A stretch of DNA of 64,000 nt from Thalassococcus sp. S3 (lineage in GTDB: Bacteria; Pseudomonadota; Alphaproteobacteria; Rhodobacterales; Rhodobacteraceae), in NCBI RefSeq assembly GCF_004216475.1, contig NZ_CP022303.1, positions 1-64,000 on the forward strand, read 5' to 3'. A model generated the notes under the pieces. It did not search any database. It saw nothing but the letters and a program-made list of their open reading frames with translations, and had not been told where the DNA came from. This document shows, piece after piece, positions 46,850 through 55,022 of the stretch (position 1 is the first letter of the stretch; the number at the start of each line of letters is the position of its first letter). Made by a program: the position numbers and the translations under genes.

Positions 46850-47611
46850 ATGAACACCGAGCCGCAGATGCCCCTTTTGCGGGCCGAAACGAATGACAAG
46901 CGAACCTGGACCAAGGTGTTCGAGCGAGATCACTATAATCTCGCCGATCTTACGGGCCTGCGCATCCTGGATATCGGCGCGCATGTCGGTGCATTTTCGT
47001 GCAAGGCGGCGCATCGCGGCGCGGAAAGTGTCGTTGCCGTTGAGCCAAGCCCCGAGAGCTTTGCGATCTTGTCTACGAACACCCGCGCGTTGAATTCGGT
47101 TTCCTGCCGGCTTGCCGCACTGGATGCCGAGGACAATCGCTTTGTCGGGGTAACAGGAACCATGGAGGGGGATGCCGCACGTGTCGCAACGGATGTATCC
47201 CACTACAACACGCACGACTTTATCGTACCAAGCGTCTCGCTTCCCACCCTTGCGCAAGCGTTCGACGGTAGACCGGTCGATCTTTTGAAACTCGACTGCC
47301 AGGGCGCTGAATGGGCGGCATTTCGAACCACGCCAGCCGCTTTCTGGGACCGCGTTCACGAGGTGATCGGCGAGATACATACCGACCTGCACTTCTCCGA
47401 CTTCCTCGCCTTTGCAAATGCTGTTCTGAAGCCCGATCAGAGCATGTCCACCCGCACCGACTGGACCAGCCGTGCCATAGCGCTTGATGCGATCACCCGC
47501 TTTTTCGAAACGCGTGGCTTCCTGCTCGATATCCGCCTCGATCCCGAAGATCCTTATTCCGCTGACTTCCATGCGCGCCGACCTGGACGCGCTTGTGTGA
47601 GCGCGTTGTGA
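46850..47611 (+). CDS. FkbM family methyltransferase
   Basis: A 253-residue SAM-dependent methyltransferase of the FkbM group, which usually O-methylates sugars, lipids or secondary metabolites. Motif I is LRILDIGAHVGAFSCKAAHRG (about 37-57), followed by VVAVEPSPESFAIL and the family signature VDLLKLDCQGAEWAAF (about 143-158). A strong Shine-Dalgarno (AAGGAGG) precedes the ATG, and the gene is 36 bases after pepM in the same direction. The acceptor is unknown. Confidence 0.85.
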   Translation: MNTEPQMPLLRAETNDKRTWTKVFERDHYNLADLTGLRILDIGAHVGAFSCKAAHRGAESVVAVEPSPESFAILSTNTRALNSVSCRLAALDAEDNRFVGVTGTMEGDAARVATDVSHYNTHDFIVPSVSLPTLAQAFDGRPVDLLKLDCQGAEWAAFRTTPAAFWDRVHEVIGEIHTDLHFSDFLAFANAVLKPDQSMSTRTDWTSRAIALDAITRFFETRGFLLDIRLDPEDPYSADFHARRPGRACVSAL

Positions 47612-47646
47612 TGAAAGCTGCCAGGATCTGCCGCCGGCGTGATCGC

Positions 47647-48309
47647 CTAATCGGCGGACGAGGGTGTCGCGGCGCGCCCGCGCAACGTGTCATCGACCAC
47701 CGCGCGAATATCGCGTTCGACCGCATCGGCAGAGCGGCTCGCATCAATCCTATGCCAGCCTTCGTCCGCTGCCATGGCTTGCAGCCGTGCCCGAATGCCG
47801 GATTGGTGACGCCTGAACGCAGCGACAGAGCGGGAGGGGTCGAGGCCACATTCATAAAGCGAATAATCTCCGTCCTTACGCACCGCCGAAACGTCAACCG
47901 GCGCGTCGAGGAAGATGACAAGGTCGCTCTGCGGAAAGATGGACACCAAGCCCATCACCCATTCGGTCGGGCTGCCCAGGACCATCTCGGACACCGCATG
48001 CTTTTGCCAGTATCCATCGATCAGATGGATCGTCCGCGGATCCGGAGCATCAGAGACGCTTTTCAACCCAATTCCCATCATCCAGAAAAGGAAGAACGCC
48101 CGCGCGTCGTCTGGCATTTCAGCGATACACCGCGCAATATCCAACCGATCGGATTGAATGAACCTGCATTCGGTATTTTGATCCGCGTCAAGGACATCCC
48201 ACTTGTCAATCAGACTTACCGCAGCCCCGGATTGGCGAAGGTAGGCATGAAGCCGACGGACTTGCGTGGATTTACCGGTTCCGTCCGCGCCGACAATAGT
48301 GATGATCAT
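47647..48309 (-). CDS. Second P-loop thymidylate-kinase-like protein
   Basis: A 220-residue protein beginning MIITIVGADGTGKSTQVRRLHAYLRQSG with a thymidylate-kinase Walker A at about 7-14. DLVIFLDAPVDVSAVRKDGDYSLYE follows where the DRX/LID region of Tmk would be. Length is close to Tmk, yet the usual DRY/H motif is not clear (LIDGYWQKHAVSE instead). ATG 48309 is preceded by GGAG at seven bases. It is the only minus-strand gene of the locus, convergent with fkbM and divergent from the TauD-like gene. Confidence 0.72.
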   Translation of the reverse strand: MIITIVGADGTGKSTQVRRLHAYLRQSGAAVSLIDKWDVLDADQNTECRFIQSDRLDIARCIAEMPDDARAFFLFWMMGIGLKSVSDAPDPRTIHLIDGYWQKHAVSEMVLGSPTEWVMGLVSIFPQSDLVIFLDAPVDVSAVRKDGDYSLYECGLDPSRSVAAFRRHQSGIRARLQAMAADEGWHRIDASRSADAVERDIRAVVDDTLRGRAATPSSAD

Positions 48310-48453
48310 TTCGTATCTCCACGAATACCCCAAATAGTTTCGGAGATATCTTCGAATATGCAAAGGCAATCGAAATAGATGTGGCAGAATATGGCCCATG
48401 CAATGAAACGCACGGGGATCATCGAAACCTGAACAAAAAGGAGGCGAAAGACT

Positions 48454-49377
48454 ATGCCGACCGAATGTCTTACATCTGCAAGCGAAATTCTTTCGCACCT
48501 CGACGATGCCGACCCTCGCCGGTTCTGGACAGCGGCGCAGTTCAGCGCGCCAGAGGATGTCGTGAGATTATCGATCAATGGCATTGAAGCCCTTCAGCGG
48601 GAAGGCCCCGAGATCAAAGAGGCGGTGCACCACGCGCTCTCGAAGGGGCATGGCTTTGGGGTGATCTCCCTCAAGACAGCATCAGAATATACCGATGAGA
48701 AGCTCGCCGCGTTTTCACACCGTCTGGCCGCGATGGTCGGAGATTTGATGACCCAAACCGAAGACGGCCAAACCTTTTTCGAGGTGACGAAAAGCGAGTC
48801 CAAGCACGATGGAGAGCGGCGTCTTTCGATGTCGGCAGGCGACACATCATTGCACACCGATTGCTCATACGGGGATAACCGGCCCGGAGCGATCTCCCTC
48901 TTTTGTCTCCACCCCGCAAAAAGAGGTGGTTCGTCGATACTTGTCAGCGCCTATACTGCTCTGCGGCAATATGTCGAGACCTACCCCGAGGATCTTGCAC
49001 CTCTCGCTGCGCACTACCCGTATTATCGCAGCCACGTGCAATATGCGGGGCAGCCGACCTTTGGGATCTATCCGTTCGTTGAGATCGAAGATGCTGCGCT
49101 GAGTGTCAGGTACAAGATGCCTTATATGATCAGGGGCTACCGGGAAGCCGGTCTTGACATCCCTGACCCGCTTGAGCGCTTCCTTCATCGTTTCGAGGCG
49201 ATCGTTTCGTCGCCCGATAACAGGGTCGACATGAGGTTGGCCCGCGGTGACTTTCTGGTCGCAAGCAACTCCTGGATCCTTCACAACCGCACGCCATATC
49301 AGGATGCGCCAGACGGACCCAAAAGACTTCTTATCCGACACTGGATTGATGGACCGGCATGTCCGCTTCAGGCCTGA
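48454..49377 (+). CDS. TauD/TfdA-family Fe(II)/2-oxoglutarate oxygenase
   Basis: A 307-residue oxygenase of the TauD/clavaminate-synthase-like group. Iron ligands H134 and D136 lie in SLHTDCSYGDNRPGAISLFCL, the distal His in ASNSWILHNRTPY (H277), and R295 in KRLLIRHWIDG is placed for 2-oxoglutarate. Relatives hydroxylate, desaturate or cleave small acids and amino acids, including phosphonates (PhnY, DhpA types). A strong Shine-Dalgarno (AAGGAGG) precedes the ATG. It is the second 2OG enzyme of the locus and probably its last gene. Confidence 0.87.
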   Translation: MPTECLTSASEILSHLDDADPRRFWTAAQFSAPEDVVRLSINGIEALQREGPEIKEAVHHALSKGHGFGVISLKTASEYTDEKLAAFSHRLAAMVGDLMTQTEDGQTFFEVTKSESKHDGERRLSMSAGDTSLHTDCSYGDNRPGAISLFCLHPAKRGGSSILVSAYTALRQYVETYPEDLAPLAAHYPYYRSHVQYAGQPTFGIYPFVEIEDAALSVRYKMPYMIRGYREAGLDIPDPLERFLHRFEAIVSSPDNRVDMRLARGDFLVASNSWILHNRTPYQDAPDGPKRLLIRHWIDGPACPLQA

Positions 49378-49691
49378 CCTTCGGACGATCGGCCCGGTTT
49401 TCAAGCTGCAAATGATGTCATCGCGCGCGAACTATTCGTCAAGACAACTTTATTTTGCAAACCTGCCGGAGATATCTCGACCGAACAGGTACATCAAAAC
49501 TCAAAGAGGTAGCTCCGAAAAGAATGACCGGTACTTGGGTTTTGAAAATCGATAAGGTGAGTTTGAAAAATAGACCTAGAAAGTCACAGATTCAAATTTT
49601 TCATGGTAAGATATAATGGAGAAATCCCAGAAATATGCATGGATCTATTTGCAAATTTGCGCCTTAAAATTCCTGTGCCTGAAAATCGCCA
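49378..49691. other. AT-rich gap after the phosphonate/peptide locus
   Basis: About 310 bases without a convincing gene, lower in GC than the surroundings, especially 49530-49690. Two overlapping 29-30-codon frames start near 49602 and 49616, but neither has a good ribosome site. No clear terminator or repeat is visible. Confidence 0.5.
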
Positions 49692-50645
49692 CTAAACCTT
49701 TTTAAGGTCGAGCATCGGTTTTTCCGACCTCCCCGGCTGCCAAAATGCCCTGAGCGCCTCTTGCCATTGCGGAAGGGAAAAGGTCTTGATCGGAGGACGG
49801 GTGACCAGATCCAAAGCGCCCCAAAGCGCTGTGAACTCCGCTTGCCATCGGGCGGCGTCAAAGCCAGCTTGCGCCTCGCGCAGATGGAACCGTTGGTGCC
49901 GCCCTACAATCGGTTTGCTTGGTATGACGGGTCGATTTGAAAGCAATCCGTAACTCACGAAATCCGCACCCTCGCGCATCGCTTCCAGGATAGACGTTCC
50001 CAAAGCCCCGCCCACGGCGTCAAAGACGACATCGGCCTTGCGAGCGCGGGCAATGATGGAAGTGCTATCGTCCATCGCCACCGGTTCAGCCCCCTTCCGT
50101 TGCAGAGCCTGAGAGCGCAGCGGTGACCGATAGACCGCGGTCACGTCGGACGCTCCGGCGCCGATCGCCCACGTCAAAAGTAGACCGGCGCAATCTGAGC
50201 TACCAGCCGTCAAAAGCACTGACTTCCCCTCAACGGGCCATGTTTTCAACATCAATCGGGCGGCCATTGGATTGATGTAGGCCCGCGCGGCGAGGTCATC
50301 CGGAACCTCATTCGGGACCGGTACGGCCCAGGCCGGATCGCAATCGACATAATGTTGCCAAGTGCCGGAACCCTTCAGCGGCAGGACGCGTCTTCCGATC
50401 AGGTCGTCATGGCTTTCAGGCGCCTCCACCACTTCACCCACACCTTCGTAGCCTGCGATCTGGGGCAGCTGGATGCGATGGCGATATGCTCCGGTAATCG
50501 GGATCAGATCCGAGGGATTGATCGGCGCGAAACGCATCCGGACCCGAATGTCGGCCTCCTTCCGGTCCAACATCTGCGATCGACACAGCCGAAGGGTGTC
50601 CAGAGGCGGGCCAAACCGGTCGTAGATCAGCGCCGTATTGTCCAT
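49692..50645 (-). CDS. Medium-chain reductase/dehydrogenase, enoyl-reductase-like
   Basis: A 317-residue zinc-independent MDR protein resembling trans-2-enoyl-thioester reductases and quinone reductases. MRFAPINPSDLIPITGAYRHRIQLPQIAGYEGVGEVVEA forms the substrate domain, LLTAGSSDCAGLLLTWAIGAGASDVTAVYRS the nucleotide domain, and VVFDAVGGALGTSILEAMREGADFVSYG the family's second motif. It has no zinc ligands. It faces the TauD-like gene and is divergent from bioM, so it could belong to either neighbour or to neither. Confidence 0.78.
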   Translation of the reverse strand: MDNTALIYDRFGPPLDTLRLCRSQMLDRKEADIRVRMRFAPINPSDLIPITGAYRHRIQLPQIAGYEGVGEVVEAPESHDDLIGRRVLPLKGSGTWQHYVDCDPAWAVPVPNEVPDDLAARAYINPMAARLMLKTWPVEGKSVLLTAGSSDCAGLLLTWAIGAGASDVTAVYRSPLRSQALQRKGAEPVAMDDSTSIIARARKADVVFDAVGGALGTSILEAMREGADFVSYGLLSNRPVIPSKPIVGRHQRFHLREAQAGFDAARWQAEFTALWGALDLVTRPPIKTFSLPQWQEALRAFWQPGRSEKPMLDLKKV

Positions 50646-50905
50646 ATCAAGCTGGTCTTCCTGCGAAATTTTCCGTCTGTGTGCGTATCCGGGGTGCCCG
50701 ATCGCGTGTCAATGCGTATCGCTAGTGGTCTGATATCGGACATAGTTCGCTCAAAGGTTGAGTTTTAGCGCTCACACACACGGGTCTCTCTTGCATCTTG
50801 AATTCAGAGCCGATAGCGCAGGGCCGCGTTGTCTGTCGGCGAGCCCGCCCGTGCGCCACTTTACCAAGCGTGCGGTCATCTGGCGTAGGCGTGTCTGGAG
50901 GAAAT
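50646..50905. promoter_or_regulatory. Divergent intergenic region upstream of bioMNY
   Basis: About 260 bases between the reductase gene and bioM. A near-palindrome GTCTGATATCGGAC at about 50732-50745 could be an operator. I looked for the alphaproteobacterial BioR-type TTATMKATAA box and did not find one. Confidence 0.3.
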
Positions 50906-51580
50906 ATGATCGAGATCCGGTCAGTCACCCATTCTTACGGAGAGCGGACCGTTCTCACCGACATCAATCTCAAACTGGAAGAGCGTCGCATTGCCGTGGT
51001 GGGAAGCAACGGGTGTGGGAAAAGCACCTTCGCGCGCCTACTGAATGGTTTGCAGGTCCCGACATCGGGCGATGTGATCGTGGACGGTCTGAACACACGC
51101 AAAGACGGCAAAGCCGTCCGGCAAAAGGTCGGCTTTGTCTTTCAGAACCCCGACAATCAGATCGTCTTTCCGGTTGTTGAGGAAGACGTCGCATTCGGGA
51201 TGAAAAACCTGGGCTTTGACAAGGCGACCATTGCCGCCAAGACCGAAAACGTTTTGAAAAAATACGATCTGTCGGGGCATCGTACCCATCCCTCTCATTT
51301 ATTGAGCGGTGGGCAGAAGCAGCTTCTTGCGATTTCGGGCGTGCTGGTGATGGACCCAACTTATATCGTTTTCGATGAGCCCACCACGCTTTTGGATCTG
51401 CGCAACAAGCGGCGAGTGGCCGAGGCGATTGAAGCGCTTGAACAGACGGCCATCGTCGTCTCGCATGATCTGGACCTGATTGCCGACTTCGACCGTGTCA
51501 TCGTCTTTGATCAGGGCCGCGTCTTTGCCGACGATAGCCCCGGAATTGCGCTGTCCCGCTATGTCGAGGCGATGAGCTGA
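50906..51580 (+). CDS. bioM: Biotin transporter ATPase BioM
   Basis: BioM is the ATP-binding subunit of the energy-coupling-factor biotin importer. The 224-residue protein has Walker [19 protein letters not shown] (about 31-48), Q-loop [21 protein letters not shown], signature [16 protein letters not shown], Walker [14 protein letters not shown] and switch His in VVSHDLD. ATG 50906 follows GGAGG by five bases. Its stop shares one base with the bioN start, and bioN and bioY follow, so this is a complete single-specificity BioMNY system. Confidence 0.93.
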   Translation: MIEIRSVTHSYGERTVLTDINLKLEERRIAVVGSNGCGKSTFARLLNGLQVPTSGDVIVDGLNTRKDGKAVRQKVGFVFQNPDNQIVFPVVEEDVAFGMKNLGFDKATIAAKTENVLKKYDLSGHRTHPSHLLSGGQKQLLAISGVLVMDPTYIVFDEPTTLLDLRNKRRVAEAIEALEQTAIVVSHDLDLIADFDRVIVFDQGRVFADDSPGIALSRYVEAMS

Positions 51581-52179
51581 TGTTCGATCTTTATCGCGAA
51601 GGCTCATCGTTCCTGCACCGGCTGCCTCCGGGCGTCAAACTGCTGTCCCTAGCGATCTGTGGCACCGTGCTGTTCCTGCTCGACAGCATCGTCATCATGC
51701 TGGCCTTTCTGGTCACGACCGTCGGCCTCTATCTGGCGGTGGGCTTTTCGCTTAGGACGGCATGGGCACAATTGCGACCGGCGGCATGGATCCTTGCCAT
51801 TCTCTTTGTCGCTCAGGTGGTTCTGAACAGTTGGGAAACCGCGGTTTTCATCATCGCTCGGTTCGCGGGCCTTTTGCTCCTTGCGGGCCTTCTGACACTG
51901 ACCACGCGCGCGTCGGATATGATCGAGGCGATGGAGCGTGGGTTCTGGGTGCTGCGATATGTGGGGGTCAGCCCGGCAAAAGTCAGCCTGGCCCTGTCGC
52001 TTGCCCTGCGGTTCATCCCGGTTCTGGCGACCGTGACGAATGAGGTGCGCGAGGCCCAGAAAGTGCGCGGCCTGGACCGCAGCATTATCGCGGTTGCCAT
52101 TCCTGTGGTCGTCAGGATGTTGCGCATGTCCGATGACATTTCAGACGCAATCGACGCGCGCGGATATGCACCGCGTTAA
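51580..52179 (+). CDS. bioN: Biotin transporter T-component BioN
   Basis: The 199-residue membrane protein couples BioM ATP hydrolysis to the BioY substrate subunit. It begins [22 protein letters not shown], with about five membrane segments. The ECF T-component motifs are VRGLDRS (seen as KVRGLDRSIIAV) and DAIDARGYAPR near the C-terminus, matching the Ala-Arg-Gly contacts with the ATPase. One-base overlap with bioM. Confidence 0.92.
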   Translation: MFDLYREGSSFLHRLPPGVKLLSLAICGTVLFLLDSIVIMLAFLVTTVGLYLAVGFSLRTAWAQLRPAAWILAILFVAQVVLNSWETAVFIIARFAGLLLLAGLLTLTTRASDMIEAMERGFWVLRYVGVSPAKVSLALSLALRFIPVLATVTNEVREAQKVRGLDRSIIAVAIPVVVRMLRMSDDISDAIDARGYAPR

Positions 52180-52209
52180 AACAAAAACGGAACTGAAGAG
52201 GGAAATCGC

Positions 52210-52746
52210 ATGTCCACCCGTGATATCGTCTATATCGCACTTTTTGCCGCGCTGACGGCAGCTTTGGGGTTGTTTCCGCCTATCACCTTGCCGGCAATCG
52301 GTGTGCCCATCACCGCGCAATCCATGGGTGTGATGCTGGCCGGCGCGCTCGCCGGATCGAAACGCGGCGGTCTTGCGCTTCTGCTCTTCATCGTGCTGGT
52401 TGCGATTGGATTGCCGTTGTTGTCCGGTGGTCGCGGCGGTTTCGGTATTTTCCTTGGCCCGTCCGGTGGCTTTCTGTTGTCCTGGCCGATTGCCGCCTTC
52501 CTGATCGGATGGCTTTTCGAGAAACATAAAGGGGAGCCGACCTTGCCCCTGGCGCTTGTCTATCTCGCGGTCGGAGGGATCGGACTGGTCTACCTGATCG
52601 GCGTGCCCTGGATCGCCTTTGCCGCCGAGCTGAGTTTGACACAAGCCTTTACCGGCTCCATCGGTTTCGTGCCGGGCGACCTGATCAAGGTGGTGCTTGC
52701 CGCGCTGGTGGCGCGGGGTGTGCGCCGGGCGTATCCCGCGCTCTAG
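52210..52746 (+). CDS. bioY: Biotin-binding S-component BioY
   Basis: BioY is the biotin-specific membrane subunit. The 178-residue protein has six hydrophobic segments and the family motifs LFAALTAALGLFPPITLPAIGVPITAQSMGVMLAGALAG, LPLLSGGRGGFGIFLGPSGGFLLSWPIAAFLIG and FVPGDLIKVVLAALVARGV. It lies 30 bases after bioN. Biotin import suggests auxotrophy or a high demand for carboxylase cofactor. Confidence 0.94.
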   Translation: MSTRDIVYIALFAALTAALGLFPPITLPAIGVPITAQSMGVMLAGALAGSKRGGLALLLFIVLVAIGLPLLSGGRGGFGIFLGPSGGFLLSWPIAAFLIGWLFEKHKGEPTLPLALVYLAVGGIGLVYLIGVPWIAFAAELSLTQAFTGSIGFVPGDLIKVVLAALVARGVRRAYPAL

Positions 52747-52767
52747 CCAGGTTGGGGGTAGGTCCGG

Positions 52768-54381
52768 ATGCTGACGATCAGCGCCCAGGTATTCCAGCAG
52801 GCACAGCTTGTGCCGGAAAAGACCGCGCTGATCGTTGATGGCGATCGCCGAAGCTTTGCTGAACTGGAACGAAACGCAGCGACGATTGCCGGGCGCTTGC
52901 AGGCCGAGGCCGGTAGGCGCCCGCTGCGCGTGGCGCTCGCGCTCGAAGACAGCGCGGTGTTTGTCGAGGTGCTGTTGGCCTGTCTCGGTACAGGTCACGT
53001 CATTGCCATCGCAGACCCGGATTGGCCGGCAGAGACGTTGGCGCGCAATATCGAGGACCTTCGTTTCGACATCCTGATCGCCGAGGCTGACAAGGCAGAG
53101 GCGCTGGCCCGTGCCGTCGCACCTCTTCCGGTTCTCTCGCATGGCGGTGCCATGGGGTCGGTCAGGTCGCTCAAGAGCTGGACGGCAGAGGCGGGCGCGC
53201 TCCGGACATGGCCGGACGTGGCGCCTACCGCGCCCTTTTTGATTGGCTTCACATCAGGATCGACGGGGCAACCCAAGGCATTCATACGCGATCAGTCGTC
53301 CTGGGCCACAAGTTTTGCCGCCAGTGATGCCGAGATCCCGACCGGGGCTGACGACGTCCTGCTGTGTCCCGGTCTGATGAAACACACTCTTGGCCTTTAC
53401 GCTGTCCTTTATGCACTGGCCCGTGGGGCAACGGCACTGTGCTCCCGCCGCTTTGGCCCGGCTGGGCCAGCCGCCGGCGCGTCAGAGATGCTGGATCTCA
53501 TGGATCGCCATGATGTGACCCAGATCGCGCTCATCCCGCCGATGGCGCATTGGATGGCCGATGCGGCACACACAACGCAGCGAAGCTTTGACACCGTGAG
53601 ACAGGTCACATCCACGGCCATGAAACTTGCCGTCACAACGCGGCAGGCTCTGCAGGAGGTTCTGCCAAATGCCGATATCGTAGAATATTACGGCGCTGCA
53701 GAGAGCGGTTTTATCTCGATATCCAAACCGGCAGAGACGCCGCCTCTCACATCGGTTGGCCGGGCGATGTCCGGGGTAGAGCTGTCTTTGCGCGATCCTG
53801 ACACGGGCCATGCGGTCCCTGTTGGAGAAGCCGGGCAGGTCCATATCCGCAGTCACTACGTGTCCAACGGCTATCTTGTGGAACGCGATGCTGGCGGGTT
53901 TCGGCACCTGTCGGACGGCTGGGCAACCGTCGGCGATATCGGTGTGCAGGACGCGCGCGGTATGCTTACCATTGTCGGACGAGAGAACGATCTGATGGTG
54001 AGCGGGGGCCACAAGGTTTACCCTGCCGAAATCGAGACCGTATTGGCCAATGTCGACGGGCTGCAAGCGGCCTGTGTGCTGGGGCTGCGCAATCCTGTTT
54101 GGGGCGACGTGGTTTGCGTCGTGTCCAGCCCTGTCGACGTTCCGACGCAGCTTATTGCGCAAAGCTGCCTGGCCGTCCTTCCGCCTGAACGCTGCCCGCA
54201 GGTCCATATCGCGATGGCGGATCTTCCGCGAACCTCCACCGGTAAGATCGCGCGATCCCGCCTGCACGCCTACATCGAAGAAACGCACGGCGCGGCGGTT
54301 TCAGAACTAACAATGGACAATCTGCGCCAGGCGCAAAGGGCAGGAGCGATCCTTGGGCTCAGGACGGGCCGGACGCCGTAA
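52768..54381 (+). CDS. AMP-dependent acyl/aryl-acid ligase 1
   Basis: A 537-residue ANL-superfamily enzyme that would activate a carboxylic acid as its adenylate and pass it to CoA or a carrier protein. Motifs: FTSGSTGQPKAFIRDQSSW (P-loop, about 168-186), EYYGAAESGFISI, DGWATVGDIGVQD, the hinge VGRENDLMVSGGHKVYPAE, and C-terminal TSTGKIARS with the catalytic Lys. The substrate cannot be read. It follows bioY by 21 bases, so it may be cotranscribed with bioMNY, and its end overlaps the convergent thioesterase gene by 23 bases. Confidence 0.85.
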   Translation: MLTISAQVFQQAQLVPEKTALIVDGDRRSFAELERNAATIAGRLQAEAGRRPLRVALALEDSAVFVEVLLACLGTGHVIAIADPDWPAETLARNIEDLRFDILIAEADKAEALARAVAPLPVLSHGGAMGSVRSLKSWTAEAGALRTWPDVAPTAPFLIGFTSGSTGQPKAFIRDQSSWATSFAASDAEIPTGADDVLLCPGLMKHTLGLYAVLYALARGATALCSRRFGPAGPAAGASEMLDLMDRHDVTQIALIPPMAHWMADAAHTTQRSFDTVRQVTSTAMKLAVTTRQALQEVLPNADIVEYYGAAESGFISISKPAETPPLTSVGRAMSGVELSLRDPDTGHAVPVGEAGQVHIRSHYVSNGYLVERDAGGFRHLSDGWATVGDIGVQDARGMLTIVGRENDLMVSGGHKVYPAEIETVLANVDGLQAACVLGLRNPVWGDVVCVVSSPVDVPTQLIAQSCLAVLPPERCPQVHIAMADLPRTSTGKIARSRLHAYIEETHGAAVSELTMDNLRQAQRAGAILGLRTGRTP

Positions 54382-54793
54382 GATAAGGGGCAAGACCGTC
54401 GCGCACGATGTCCGGCAGATTGCATGGCGTGCCGGTTGAGCGATCTACACAGATCCATACAACGTCGGCTGTCGCGCGCAGATCACCATCGGCGCCAAGA
54501 AATCTGCCGTCAAATCTGAGGCTGGATCGGCCAAGATGACCGGGTGCGCAGAAGATCTGGATCTTGTCTTCATAGCGTGTTGGCGCCTCGAAGGTCACAC
54601 CGGCTTTCCGGACGTGATAGACAAACGCACCATCAGGGGCAAATTCGCTCGACAGACCAACCTGTCTGAGGAAGTCGCTGATCGCGCCTTCGAAGTAGCT
54701 GAGATAAGCTGCGTTGTGCATATGCCCGTGCATATCGATATCCCGAAAGGGGATATGGGTGACAAACGGCGGTATGGATGTCGTGGCGCTCAA
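54359..54793 (-). CDS. Hot-dog-fold acyl-CoA thioesterase
   Basis: A 144-residue thioesterase of the 4-hydroxybenzoyl-CoA thioesterase/YbgC group: FVTHIPFRDIDMHGHMHNAAYLSYFEGAISDFL carries the conserved Asp in the DxDxxGHxNN-like motif. Central VRKAGVTFEAPTRYEDKIQI and C-terminal ADVVWICVDRSTGTPCNLP strands complete the fold. It would release acyl groups from CoA or ACP. It faces ligase 1 and lies before the MFS/ligase 2/SDR group. Confidence 0.83.
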   Translation of the reverse strand: MSATTSIPPFVTHIPFRDIDMHGHMHNAAYLSYFEGAISDFLRQVGLSSEFAPDGAFVYHVRKAGVTFEAPTRYEDKIQIFCAPGHLGRSSLRFDGRFLGADGDLRATADVVWICVDRSTGTPCNLPDIVRDGLAPYLTASGPS

Positions 54794-55022
54794 GATCGGG
54801 TTCTCTGATAGGGTCCGGCTGCACCAGACCCGAGCTGACGGGATCGGTCAAGGTCCGCGTGCTCACCTCATGCGCGAAGAACGGCGTGCTGGCTCAACGC
54901 AGGCTTGATGAGTGAGAGGGAGCGCGATACGCTGGTTGCGTAAGTGGTGGGCCTCCCCTCGGTGATTTGCCCGCAACACATTCAATCGCTGCAATTTCGT
55001 CAGACACTGGCAGAGTGACCCT

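Noticed and set aside
45677..47572. A 631-codon minus-strand open frame across trpS, pepM and fkbM
   Set aside because: It is antisense to three genes with clear motifs and has no family character; it is a GC-rich shadow frame.
49602..49705. Two overlapping frames of 29-30 codons as extra precursor peptides
   Set aside because: They lack a good ribosome site, a terminator and the YxxP motif, and overlap the reductase gene end.
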